Part shown: piece after piece, positions 7,679 to 15,669 of the stretch | Position numbering within the stretch: position 1 is the stretch's first letter | Layout: the number at the start of each line of letters is the position of its first letter | Assembly (NCBI GenBank): GCA_015057605.1 | Contig: SVDX01000022.1 | Location: forward strand, 1 to 40,044 | Direction: 5' to 3' | DNA from: Lachnospira sp. | Lineage (GTDB): Bacteria; Bacillota; Clostridia; Lachnospirales; Lachnospiraceae | Length of the DNA stretch: 40,044 nucleotides | Translations under genes and position numbers: made by a program | Notes under the pieces: model-generated | Database searches by the model: none | Seen by the model: only the letters and a program-made list of their open reading frames with translations | Told to the model about the DNA's origin: nothing

Positions 7679-8215
7679 ATGCAAACCCCAATTATAGAAA
7701 CTAAGAGAATGATTTTAAGACCACTGGCTGTTTCAGATGCCGATGATATATTTGAAAGATGGACTAGCGATGAGCGTGTTTCAAAGTATATGAGATGGTG
7801 CACGCATACTTCGATAGAAGATACGGTTGAATGGCTTAAAATTGAAGAAGAGAATATTGCAAGTGACAAGACTTATACATGGGCATTTACGCTTAAGGAA
7901 AGTGGTTACATATTTGGCAGTGGCGGACTTTGTTATAGCGAAGAAGAGGGCGCTTTTGAGCTTGGTTACAACATTATGCATAAAATGTGGAATCAGGGTT
8001 ATACAACGGAGGCGGCCAAGGCTATTCTTGAGTTTGCGAACAGAGAGCTTGGAATTAATAAATTTGTAGCTTGCCATGATGTTAATAATCCAGCATCGGG
8101 AGCTGTTATGAAAAAATGTGGCTTTGTGTATGTTGGTGATGGAACACAACTCAAATTTGATGGCGTGACAGAATTTAATGTAAAGAAATACAGATTAGAG
8201 AGGGAAAATATATGA
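7679..8215 (+). CDS. GNAT N-acetyltransferase, RimJ/RimL type
   Basis: A 178-aa acetyltransferase. TPIIETKRMILRPL at the N-terminus is the standard RimJ/RimL-like opening; the acetyl-CoA loop is at NIMHKMWNQGYTTEAAKAIL, and the C-terminal NNPASGAVMKKCGFVYVG is the conserved GNAT motif B. The family transfers acetyl groups to protein N-termini or small amines; the substrate here is unknown. The start at ATG 7679 is chosen over an upstream in-frame start because AGGAGG (7667-7672) is 6 bases before it. Its stop overlaps the start of the lipoprotein gene (ATGA), so the two are co-translated. Confidence 0.88.
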   Translation: MQTPIIETKRMILRPLAVSDADDIFERWTSDERVSKYMRWCTHTSIEDTVEWLKIEEENIASDKTYTWAFTLKESGYIFGSGGLCYSEEEGAFELGYNIMHKMWNQGYTTEAAKAILEFANRELGINKFVACHDVNNPASGAVMKKCGFVYVGDGTQLKFDGVTEFNVKKYRLERENI

Positions 8216-8799
8216 AAAAACATTTTGCCATTCTTTTAATTACAGTCTTTACAATGCTTTTAAGTGCATGTAGCAAAGAAACAAATCTTGATGTGGTGGA
8301 TAATACAACTGCAGCTACGCAGGAAGCGACAACTAAGCCACAAGGAAGTAAGATTACTACAATCATTGATAAAAGTAAGGCTTCTACGGACTTACAAAAT
8401 TGTGACAATATTATGATGAATTTTGTTGTAAGTCTTGAGTTCCCAGAGGTTTGGGATGGCGTGAAGTCGGAATTGAATAGCTTGCAGTATGTATGCTATG
8501 AAGTAAAATCAGTAGAAGGAGCACCTAAGCTAAAGTGTCAAAATAGCACTAATATGTCGGCACTTACAGATGATGTCATACATTATATGACTGTATTGTC
8601 AGAACCTAAATTAAAGAAGGATTTGGACGGTTCGGGCATTATCCAAAGCCAGTATTATGTTGTGATAACAAAGGATAAGAAGGTTAGTGTATATATTTCG
8701 GGCGAGGGAAAGACCTTAGAAGACCTGTTAAATGACACAGACGGTGACGGAATATATAAATGTACAGATGATATTTGTGATGAGTACAGATGGAAATAA
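8212..8799 (+). CDS. Predicted lipoprotein, 195 aa
   Basis: A type II signal peptide is obvious: KK, a hydrophobic core, then the lipobox LSAC with Cys20 as the lipidation site. The mature part begins with a low-complexity Thr/Ala/Lys linker (about 21-55) and continues with a globular domain that has four Cys after the lipobox. Near the C-terminus, NDTDGDGIYKC resembles a calcium-binding DxDxDG loop. No named family recognised. The start overlaps the stop of the preceding acetyltransferase gene by four bases. It is probably anchored to the outer face of the membrane. Confidence 0.75.
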   Translation: MKKHFAILLITVFTMLLSACSKETNLDVVDNTTAATQEATTKPQGSKITTIIDKSKASTDLQNCDNIMMNFVVSLEFPEVWDGVKSELNSLQYVCYEVKSVEGAPKLKCQNSTNMSALTDDVIHYMTVLSEPKLKKDLDGSGIIQSQYYVVITKDKKVSVYISGEGKTLEDLLNDTDGDGIYKCTDDICDEYRWK

Positions 8800-8834
8800 A
8801 ATATTACAATTCAATTACAATTAAATAAAGTCTA

Positions 8835-8863
8835 TTGAATAGTTATTTTGAATATCATACAAT
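8835..8863 (+). promoter_or_regulatory. Sigma-A promoter upstream of pilT
   Basis: TTGAAT at 8835-8840 and TACAAT at 8858-8863 are separated by 17 bases. They lie 43 bases before the pilT start, after the lipoprotein stop. Confidence 0.6.
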
Positions 8864-8905
8864 GTAAGGGATATATGTAATATCACAACATAAGGAGGAG
8901 ATATA

Positions 8906-9946
8906 GTGAATTTCACAGAATTAATTGAACAGGCGAGAGAAAGACAATGTTCAGACGTACACATTACAATGGGTACTCCAATAGCATTTAGAAGATTTGG
9001 TAAGCTTGAGGTATTAAAAGAAGTACCTAGCGCAGAAGAATCAAAGAAGTTAATATTGGAGAAGTTAACAGAAGAACAGGCAAAAAAGGTACTTGACGGA
9101 CAAGATTTAGATTTTGCTATTATGATGCCAGATGGTACAAGATTACGTGCTAACATTTATCATCAGAGAAACAATCTGGCAGCAGTATATAGAATTCTTA
9201 ATCGTACAATACCTACATTTGATGAGCTTGGAATTCCTGCAGCAGCAAGAAATCTGGTGAATGAGCAAAGAGGTTTAGTTCTTATAACAGGTCCTACGGG
9301 AAGTGGTAAGACTACAACTATGGCTTCAATGGTTGATTATATTAATACGAATATGAAAAAACATGTTATCACAGTTGAAGACCCAATTGAATATGTGTAC
9401 TCATATAAGCAATGTATGATTCACCAAAGAGAAATTGGTAAGGATGTTGAGAATTATGCAAAAGCGCTACATTCAGCTCTTAGAGAAGATCCGGATGTAA
9501 TACTTGTAGGTGAAATGAGAGACCAGGAAACAATGCAGGCAGCTATAACTGCAGCAGAAACGGGACATTTAGTAATTGCAACATTACATACATCAAGTGC
9601 GGCACAGACAATTGAACGTATTATTGAAGCATATCCTCCACATGGACAAAATCAAGTTAGAACACAGCTTGCTAATGTTTTAAAGGGTGTTGTTACTCAA
9701 GTGCTTTTACCAACAGTACAAGGAGACGCAATGGTAATGGCAACAGAGGTTTTAATTAATACAGATGCTGTTTCAAATCAAATTCGTGAAGGTAAGCTTC
9801 ATCAGATTCAAAGTACAATTCAAAGTAGTGCATCTTATGGTATGCATACGATGGATTCAGACCTTAAGAGACTTGTGAGAGATTGGAAAATAAGTAATGA
9901 AACAGCGTTGTTAAATTGTTCAAATCCTAAAACATTTATGTCATAA
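8906..9946 (+). CDS. pilT: Type IV pilus retraction ATPase PilT
   Basis: A 346-aa secretion-superfamily ATPase that disassembles type IV pili from the cytoplasmic face of the pilus base and powers twitching. Visible motifs: N-terminal PAS-like domain with CSDVHI (15-20), Walker A GPTGSGKT (129-136), Asp box VEDPIEY (157-163), Walker B DVILVGEMRD (197-206), and His box ending in ATLHT (225-229). The length equals the usual 340-350. The C-terminal retraction region is less canonical than the AIRNLIRE of proteobacterial PilT. The GTG start at 8906 follows AAGGAGGAG (about 8891-8899). No other pilus gene is in the window, so this is a stand-alone copy; the rest of the machinery must be elsewhere. 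Confidence 0.92.
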   Translation: MNFTELIEQARERQCSDVHITMGTPIAFRRFGKLEVLKEVPSAEESKKLILEKLTEEQAKKVLDGQDLDFAIMMPDGTRLRANIYHQRNNLAAVYRILNRTIPTFDELGIPAAARNLVNEQRGLVLITGPTGSGKTTTMASMVDYINTNMKKHVITVEDPIEYVYSYKQCMIHQREIGKDVENYAKALHSALREDPDVILVGEMRDQETMQAAITAAETGHLVIATLHTSSAAQTIERIIEAYPPHGQNQVRTQLANVLKGVVTQVLLPTVQGDAMVMATEVLINTDAVSNQIREGKLHQIQSTIQSSASYGMHTMDSDLKRLVRDWKISNETALLNCSNPKTFMS

Positions 9947-9960
9947 TCACCTTGCAAAAA

Positions 9961-9991
9961 ATGCTAATTAGGTTTAAACTATAATTAGCAT
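9961..9991 (+). other. Inverted repeat before the 72-aa gene
   Basis: ATGCTAATTA (9961-9970) and TAATTAGCAT (9982-9991) are perfect reverse complements around 11 bases. The right arm ends 7 bases before the AAGGAG of the next gene. No T-run follows, so this is either a weak terminator/processing hairpin for pilT or an operator. Confidence 0.5.
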
Positions 9992-10012
9992 ATTACAAAG
10001 GAGCGAATGACA

Positions 10013-10231
10013 ATGGATATTAAAGAAATGATTAATGACGTAGTTGAAAAGATTACTAAGAATGATGACCTTATTGAAAACTTCAAGAAGGATCCAATCA
10101 AAACTGTAGAATCAGTTGCAGGTATTGACCTTCCGGATGGTGTTGCAGATAAGATTGCAGATGCTGTTAATTCAAAGATTTCAGTTGATAAGGTATCAGA
10201 TGCATTCGGTAAATTAAAAAAATTATTTTAA
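10013..10231 (+). CDS. Small acidic/basic helical protein, 72 aa (Nif11/NHLP-leader-like)
   Basis: A small protein; ATG 10013 is preferred over ATG 10007 because AAGGAG at about 9998-10003 is 9 bases before it. The body, LIENFKKDPIKTVESVAGID, then LPDGVADKIADAV, resembles the 'F-x-x-DP-x-x-(A/T)-hh-x-x-G-hxLP' pattern of Nif11 or nitrile-hydratase-like leader peptides, and similar stand-alone proteins of about 70 aa are common in Clostridia. It ends with FGKLKKLF, without a Gly-Gly cleavage site or Cys-rich core, so a modified-peptide precursor role is not supported. Function unknown. It lies between pilT and the moxR operon and has its own terminator. Confidence 0.72.
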   Translation: MDIKEMINDVVEKITKNDDLIENFKKDPIKTVESVAGIDLPDGVADKIADAVNSKISVDKVSDAFGKLKKLF

Positions 10232-10238
10232 TAACATA

Positions 10239-10269
10239 AGTGTAGCAGCTATTACTGCTACACTTTTTT
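10239..10269 (+). terminator. Rho-independent terminator after the 72-aa gene
   Basis: AGTGTAGCAG (10239-10248) pairs perfectly with CTGCTACACT (10255-10264), six-base loop, followed by T6 (10264-10269). A textbook terminator, only 35 bases before the moxR start codon. Confidence 0.92.
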
Positions 10270-10303
10270 GGATGAGGTAATTAATAGAAAGGAAGCTATA
10301 AAT

Positions 10304-11251
10304 TTGGAAATAACAGTAAATTATAATGAGAAAATCAAGGCATTGATTGAAAATGTTGAAAATGTAATTGTAGGAAAAAGAGAATGTATTGAATTTGTGG
10401 TTGCAGCAATGCTCGCACAAGGTCATGTACTTATAGAAGATGTTCCGGGAGTAGGTAAGACACAGCTTGTAGCATCGTTGGCAAGCTCTTGCAGCGGTAA
10501 GTTTGGACGTTTACAGCTTACACCAGATGTTATGCCTACAGACATAACAGGCTTTACAATGATAAATACTACTTCGGGTGAAAGTGAGTTCAAAAAAGGT
10601 GCAGCATTTTGCAACTTTTTACTTGCTGATGAGATTAACCGTTCTTCACCAAAGTCACAATCAGCTCTATTAGAGATAATGGAAGAAAGACAGGTTAGTA
10701 TCGATGGTACAACCTACGAATTACCAAAGCCATTTATGGTTTTAGCAACACAAAATCCAGTAGAGACCTATGGTACCTATCATCTTCCAGAAGCACAGAT
10801 GGATAGATTTATTATGAAGATTAGTATTGGATATCCAAGCAGAGAGGATGAACTGGATATTCTTTTCCGCAACGAAAAAAATATTTCTCCTAAGCAACTT
10901 AGAGAGGTTATTAACTGCGAAGATATTGTAAAACTCATTGAAATGGTTAAAGACGTGAAATGCTCAAATGCCATAAGAGAATATATTATAAATATTGTTG
11001 AAGCCACAAGAAATGCAGATTTTATCAAGCTTGGCGTAAGCCCAAGAGGTAGCATTGCGCTTAATCGAATGGCGAAGGCGTATGCATTTGTATGTGGCAG
11101 AGATTATGTTGTACCAGATGATATCAAAAAGCTTGCACCTTATGTTTTGTCGCATAGAATAATGCTTAATCCTAAAGGAAAATCAGTAGCAGCAAACAAT
11201 GAAGAAGCAATCAAATATTTGATTGCACAAGTAAAGGTTCCGGTAGAATAA
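10304..11251 (+). CDS. MoxR-family AAA+ ATPase
   Basis: A 315-aa AAA+ ATPase of the MoxR branch, usually acting as a chaperone that matures or activates a partner encoded beside a DUF58 protein. Walker A EDVPGVGKT (about 45-53), Walker B LLADEINR (about 107-113), sensor 1 LATQNP (about 148-152) and the MoxR-typical LPEAQMDRFIM with the arginine finger are present, followed by the lid domain. The frame extends to TTG 10268, but that codon lies in the preceding terminator; TTG 10304 has AAAGGAAG at 10288-10295 and starts the conserved part. One base separates it from the next gene, so they are an obligate operon pair. Confidence 0.92.
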   Translation: MEITVNYNEKIKALIENVENVIVGKRECIEFVVAAMLAQGHVLIEDVPGVGKTQLVASLASSCSGKFGRLQLTPDVMPTDITGFTMINTTSGESEFKKGAAFCNFLLADEINRSSPKSQSALLEIMEERQVSIDGTTYELPKPFMVLATQNPVETYGTYHLPEAQMDRFIMKISIGYPSREDELDILFRNEKNISPKQLREVINCEDIVKLIEMVKDVKCSNAIREYIINIVEATRNADFIKLGVSPRGSIALNRMAKAYAFVCGRDYVVPDDIKKLAPYVLSHRIMLNPKGKSVAANNEEAIKYLIAQVKVPVE

Positions 11252-11252
11252 C

Positions 11253-14200
11253 GTGAAGAGAGTATCAGTATATAAAGGCATTATCAATTATATCGCAACA
11301 ATAGCATTTGCCATAATATTTGCACTTTACTTAAATGCAAATGTTGGATGGTTCTTGTTATTTGCGCTCATATTAGCACCGGTATTATCGGTGTTTTTTG
11401 CGTGGATTTCAACATTTTTTGTTGAGGTTGAAATAGATATAGCACATGAAATGCTCTCAAAGCATCAAAGCTTTGATATGTATGTAAAACTAAAAAATAA
11501 ATCAATATTGCCAACGACTCCAATAGAATTACAGATGTTTGAGGAAGAAGGTTTTAGTTGTGCAAATAAGGCAGTAATCGTATCCGTGTTGCCACGAGGT
11601 ACTCATGAATTTTTTGTAAAATACGATGCAAAAATCAGTGGACTTGGTACGGCAGGAATTAAAGCGGTAAAGGTAACAGATTATCTTGGATTATTTTCAT
11701 TTAAGGCTAAGAGAGCGGCGTTAAATAAGTTAAAAAAAGAAATTGCTGTTATACCTGATATTGCAAATGTTTCACCAAAGGATGACAGAATACTTAAAAC
11801 TATGCAAATGTCACTTAATACAGATGACAGTGAAGATACTATTGAAGTACAGGGCATAAGCTTTGGTGGATTTCCAGGATATGATAATAGAGAATATGTA
11901 CCAGGTGACCCAATAAAGCGAATTAACTGGAAGCAGTCTGCTAAACGAAACAAGCTATTGGTGCGTTTAGATGATGAGATGAATTCAAACGGCATAAATG
12001 TAGTTTTAGACAGCATATATATAGGCGCTAATGATAAGGCTTCAAAATACATAAAGGAAGCAGCAATTGAAAATGCACTTGGTATAATGTTAGTGCTTTT
12101 AAGACATAATTACACCGTGAATTTTTACGCATATATGAAAAACAGCTTTGAGGAATATAGCGTAAATGATGAGAAGGATTTAGAAAATGTAAGAATTATG
12201 CTTGCGCGCTACAGCTATTCTACTAATGTGATGGTGCCAAGAGTGCCACAAATGTCGGAAGAAGTAAGTATTTATGCTACTCCAAACTACTACGAGGATG
12301 TATATTATATTTTACAACAAGAGGGTAAGTCGCAGAACACAACTATATATTCAATAGCTGATGATGCAGACCTCTATGTACCGATTGATAAAACAGAGCA
12401 AAAGAAGCCTAAAAACAAATGGTCGTCACTTGTGATGCCATATTTACTAACGATGTCACTAAGCGTAATAATGTTTAGTGTATTTCATATAGAAATATTG
12501 TCGTACTGGACGCTAATACAGGCATTTTGGTGTGCGCTGTTATTTGTATTTTGCAGATTTGTGCAAAAGCATAAGCTTGTCGGCGGAATGATAATAGCAA
12601 TAGCAACAATGACTATATTAAATATATTTGCACGAATTGTATTTAAAGATTATATGCAGTTTGGACAATGGTTTATGTCCGGTGCGGATGTAGTTGACAA
12701 CAGTACAGAATATCTGATGGCAATACTTATGGTATTTACCACATTTTTTGCACTGGTAGTATATTATTTTACAAATGCATTGTACAGAACGTCATTCCTT
12801 ATGCTGGTAAGCTTTATCCCATTTATCTTTTCGGTAAAAGTAATGAGAGACATCAGTGTATTTTCCGTGGCGGTAGTGGTTGTTCTTAATATGGTTTCAT
12901 TTATGTTACACATAAGAAGCTTTAATGATGCAGGAAAACGAATTGAAGGCTATGTAAAGGGCATTATGTCGGTGCTTTTGTACGCAGTAGCATTTGCTGT
13001 TATAGCTTCGGCAATACCAAAGCAACAGAATACAAAGTATTACTATGTATTTGAAAATGCATTTATGGGTGGCAATATAAGTGTAACATTGCCTGAATCC
13101 TATTCGGAAATGAGCCAGTATTCAGGAAATGCTGATAATTTTAATAATATTAATAACAGAAAGCTTTATAAAATTACAACTAAAAGAGGCAGTGGATTAT
13201 TATTCTATCTAAAGAGACAAAGCTTTGATATGTATGATTTTGCTAATGACAGATGGTATGGAATTAAAGAATATACAGAGCCAAGCATAGAATATAATAC
13301 ATGGCAGCTTGACAGTAAGTTAAATAGTGTAAATGATTTGGCGGAAGCAATACGAACTGCAGATAAATATGATTCAAGCTTTATAAGCCGTTATAAGCTT
13401 GATAAGGTGGCATCAAAATACTCAATAGAAATTCGTGACAGGCTGTATATAGATAGCTTGAATTTTAAGAGTGAAACCTTCCTTAGCACCGCAGATACTA
13501 AGAGATTGTATATGCTAAAGGGAAACGAAAATATTTTAAAGGGCACAAGGATTAATAAATCAGATGTCATGATTTATGCGACGATGCTTCCAGAGTATTT
13601 TAACTATGATCTTGAATATGTAGATGATTACGAGACAAAAAATAACTGGATAAGCCTTGGTGGCGCTAACTTTACTACCAAAGAATCCAATCAGATGCTA
13701 AACGAGCTTTATGATATTTTAATGGAAAATGATGAAAAGGCGTCTGCATATGTAGTAGAAAGCTTTATAAATGAAAATGAAAAGGCGCAAGCATATGCAA
13801 ACGCTTATAAGGAAAATGTAGATGCAATTCCACAAAAGGTTAAGGATTTAGCCTTAGAGATTACAAAGGATTGTGAGTACGATTGGGAAAAGGCGATAGC
13901 CCTACAAGAGTATTTTTATGAGGCTGGATTTACCTATGACTTAGGCTATAATGCACCGGATGACAGTGTCGAGTATTTCCTTTTTGAAAGTAAGACCGGA
14001 ACCTGTTCAGATTACGCAACCGCTTATGTACTTATGGCAAGAAGTTTGGGGCTTATAGTAAGATACGTTGAAGGCTTTGTGCCAAGCGAGGAATACGAGG
14101 GTGAATATATCATAAGAACACGTAGTGCCCACGCATATCCGGAGGTTTACATTCAAAATCTTGGATTTGTAACCTATGAACCAACAAATGCGGCTATATA

Positions 14201-14612
14201 TGCAAGAGAACCACAAAATGCCTTTTCGGGAATAACAGCATTTTTATTTTCACTGGCATTTAAGATATTGCTTGCATTCGCCGTAGTATCACTGATTGTA
14301 GTAGTATTTTTGCTCATCAATTTTATAATTGGTCCAGGAATAAAAGAAATGTTATTTAAACTAAAGCTATCAAGAGTAAATGAAAATCAGGCGATAGCTA
14401 TGATATATAATCGTTTAAAAACTAAGGACAGCCTTACTCCTAATGAATATGCAAAGGAATTTAAGGATAGCTATGCATATAGTATTGACGAATTAGTTCA
14501 ACTTGTAGAAATGGCAGTATTTGCCTGCGTTACAATGAATAACGCACAAAAGGAAAAGGCATATGCAATTTACAAAGAAGCAAAGAATGCTATGAAGGAG
14601 AAGAAAAAATAA
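11253..14612 (+). CDS. DUF58-transglutaminase fusion membrane protein, 1119 aa
   Basis: In most genomes a MoxR operon has separate DUF58 and TgpA-like transglutaminase genes; here one ORF carries both. Residues 8-52 hold two membrane helices. Residues about 60-360 are the DUF58 part, with the signature REYVPGDPIKRINWKQSAKR (213-232). From about 395 to 600 there is a block of membrane helices as in TgpA/DUF3488. A large extracytoplasmic part follows, with the transglutaminase core: TGTCSDYATAY (Cys918), SAHAYPEVY (His960) and TYEPT (Glu976). A last helix (about 1000-1025) leads to a helical DUF4129-like tail. The GTG start at 11253 lies one base after the moxR stop. Likely role: MoxR-assisted maturation of a membrane-bound cysteine peptidase/transglutaminase-like enzyme acting at the cell surface (inference). 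The fold assignment is firm, the reaction unknown. Confidence 0.9.
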   Translation: MKRVSVYKGIINYIATIAFAIIFALYLNANVGWFLLFALILAPVLSVFFAWISTFFVEVEIDIAHEMLSKHQSFDMYVKLKNKSILPTTPIELQMFEEEGFSCANKAVIVSVLPRGTHEFFVKYDAKISGLGTAGIKAVKVTDYLGLFSFKAKRAALNKLKKEIAVIPDIANVSPKDDRILKTMQMSLNTDDSEDTIEVQGISFGGFPGYDNREYVPGDPIKRINWKQSAKRNKLLVRLDDEMNSNGINVVLDSIYIGANDKASKYIKEAAIENALGIMLVLLRHNYTVNFYAYMKNSFEEYSVNDEKDLENVRIMLARYSYSTNVMVPRVPQMSEEVSIYATPNYYEDVYYILQQEGKSQNTTIYSIADDADLYVPIDKTEQKKPKNKWSSLVMPYLLTMSLSVIMFSVFHIEILSYWTLIQAFWCALLFVFCRFVQKHKLVGGMIIAIATMTILNIFARIVFKDYMQFGQWFMSGADVVDNSTEYLMAILMVFTTFFALVVYYFTNALYRTSFLMLVSFIPFIFSVKVMRDISVFSVAVVVVLNMVSFMLHIRSFNDAGKRIEGYVKGIMSVLLYAVAFAVIASAIPKQQNTKYYYVFENAFMGGNISVTLPESYSEMSQYSGNADNFNNINNRKLYKITTKRGSGLLFYLKRQSFDMYDFANDRWYGIKEYTEPSIEYNTWQLDSKLNSVNDLAEAIRTADKYDSSFISRYKLDKVASKYSIEIRDRLYIDSLNFKSETFLSTADTKRLYMLKGNENILKGTRINKSDVMIYATMLPEYFNYDLEYVDDYETKNNWISLGGANFTTKESNQMLNELYDILMENDEKASAYVVESFINENEKAQAYANAYKENVDAIPQKVKDLALEITKDCEYDWEKAIALQEYFYEAGFTYDLGYNAPDDSVEYFLFESKTGTCSDYATAYVLMARSLGLIVRYVEGFVPSEEYEGEYIIRTRSAHAYPEVYIQNLGFVTYEPTNAAIYAREPQNAFSGITAFLFSLAFKILLAFAVVSLIVVVFLLINFIIGPGIKEMLFKLKLSRVNENQAIAMIYNRLKTKDSLTPNEYAKEFKDSYAYSIDELVQLVEMAVFACVTMNNAQKEKAYAIYKEAKNAMKEKKK

Positions 14613-14636
14613 CGATGTATTCTTGGTTTTATAATA

Positions 14637-14685
14637 AAATCCATTTCCCAATATTGAAAAAATGTTGAATTTGGGAAATGGATTT
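14637..14685 (+). terminator. 15-bp hairpin after the DUF58-transglutaminase gene
   Basis: Arms 14637-14651 and 14671-14685 are perfectly complementary with a 19-base loop. There is no good U-tract, so it may act as a transcript-stabilising 3' structure ahead of the true terminator that follows. Confidence 0.55.
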
Positions 14686-14696
14686 GATATAAAAAT

Positions 14697-14724
14697 AGAC
14701 TCCAAGCCATTTGGCTTGGAGTCT
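14697..14724. terminator. Bidirectional terminator between the moxR operon and the SDR gene
   Basis: AGACTCCAAGCC (14697-14708) pairs with GGCTTGGAGTCT (14713-14724) around ATTT. On the minus strand the stem is followed by ATTTTTAT, on the plus strand by TCTTGTCT. It serves two convergent units. Confidence 0.85.
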
Positions 14725-14744
14725 TCTTGTCTATAGGATATATA

Positions 14745-15509
14745 TTACAATGTTGCACCAAAGTCTGATACGATAACCTGACCTGTTAATGCTCTTGATT
14801 CATCACTTGCTAAGAATAAAAGTATGTTAGCAACGTCAGCTGGCATACATGGAGGAACTGAAAGGTTCATATGCTTACGCATTTGACCAAACATATCCTG
14901 ATTAAGAGTAGCAGGGTCAGTGCTTGTTGTCATTGGAGTAATGATTGTACTTGGATTAACAGAGTTACAACGAATACCTGTGCCTGCAAAACGTATAGCA
15001 GTATGCTTTGTTAAACCGATAACGGCAGCCTTACTTGTTACATAAGCAGCACCGCCTGTACCAAATTCACCAGCAACTGAATCTAAGTTAATGATAGAAC
15101 CAGAGTTGTTCTTCATCATTTCCTTAACTACAGCTCTTGTGCAGTATAAGCAACCCTTTGTGTTGATGCCAAGTACCCATTCTAAATCTTTGTCTTCATA
15201 GCAGTCGATTGGCTTTAAGCCAGCCTCTAAAACACCAGCATTGTTAACTAAAACATCAATCTTGCCATAAGCTTCTACAGTTTTTGCAACAAGATTTTCA
15301 ACATCCTCTACTTTAGATACATCAGTTGGTACGGCAAGTACCTCGCCACCATTTTCTCTGATTCTTGCTGCTACTTCCTCTAATTGAGGTAAACGACGTG
15401 CACTGATAACTACCTTTGCACCTTCTTTTGCGAATAATTCCGCTGTTGCAGCACCTACACCTGAGTTACCACCTGTAATAATTGCTACTTTTCCGTCTAA
15501 ACGTCCCAT
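14745..15509 (-). CDS. Short-chain dehydrogenase/reductase (SDR)
   Basis: A 254-aa classical SDR, an NAD(P)-dependent oxidoreductase. It has the TGGNSGVG cofactor loop (12-19), NNAG (89-92), the catalytic tetrad Asn116, Ser144, Tyr156 and Lys160 (AAYVTSK), and a Rossmann fold throughout. The sequence ARR after beta-2 suggests possible NADP preference (inference). The frame extends to 15539, but ATG 15509 has GGAGG just upstream and starts the conserved strand. It is divergent from the pectin cluster; a KduD-like role in uronate breakdown is possible, but the sequence does not look clearly KduD, so the substrate is left open. A consensus promoter precedes it. Confidence 0.88.
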   Translation of the reverse strand: MGRLDGKVAIITGGNSGVGAATAELFAKEGAKVVISARRLPQLEEVAARIRENGGEVLAVPTDVSKVEDVENLVAKTVEAYGKIDVLVNNAGVLEAGLKPIDCYEDKDLEWVLGINTKGCLYCTRAVVKEMMKNNSGSIINLDSVAGEFGTGGAAYVTSKAAVIGLTKHTAIRFAGTGIRCNSVNPSTIITPMTTSTDPATLNQDMFGQMRKHMNLSVPPCMPADVANILLFLASDESRALTGQVIVSDFGATL

Positions 15510-15559
15510 AAAGTCCTCCATTCTGTGAAAATGAGTCACGAAATTTTATTGTTAAAAAT

Positions 15560-15588
15560 ATTATAAAACTTTGTTATATTTTTGTCAA
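15560..15588 (-). promoter_or_regulatory. Consensus sigma-A promoter of the SDR gene
   Basis: On the minus strand, perfect TTGACA (complement of 15583-15588) and perfect TATAAT (complement of 15560-15565) with 17 bases between them, about 50 bases before the start codon. Predicted to be very strong unless repressed. Confidence 0.85.
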
Positions 15589-15606
15589 TATGCAATACAC
15601 AACACC

Positions 15607-15635
15607 TTGTTATATACATTGTATTATGTTAAAAT
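15607..15635 (+). promoter_or_regulatory. Promoter of the pectin-degradation genes
   Basis: TTGTTA (15607-15612), 17-base spacer, TAAAAT (15630-15635), 34 bases before the GH28 start codon. Weaker than the divergent SDR promoter. Confidence 0.55.
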
Positions 15636-15669
15636 ATAAGTAATTGTTCAAAGAATGGGAGGTTTTTAT

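Noticed and set aside
7781-8149. ORF of 122 codons on the minus strand
   Set aside because: Antisense shadow of the RimJ/RimL-type acetyltransferase, with no family resemblance.
10013-10231. Modified-peptide (RiPP) precursor with pathway genes
   Set aside because: No Gly-Gly cleavage site, no core peptide and no modification enzyme nearby; only a leader-like pattern remains.
10268-10303. Upstream TTG start for moxR
   Set aside because: The codon lies at the end of a terminator T-run; the ribosome binding site at 10288-10295 belongs to TTG 10304.
14745-15509. Assignment of the SDR as KduD
   Set aside because: The pectin context suggests it, but the sequence shows only general SDR motifs.
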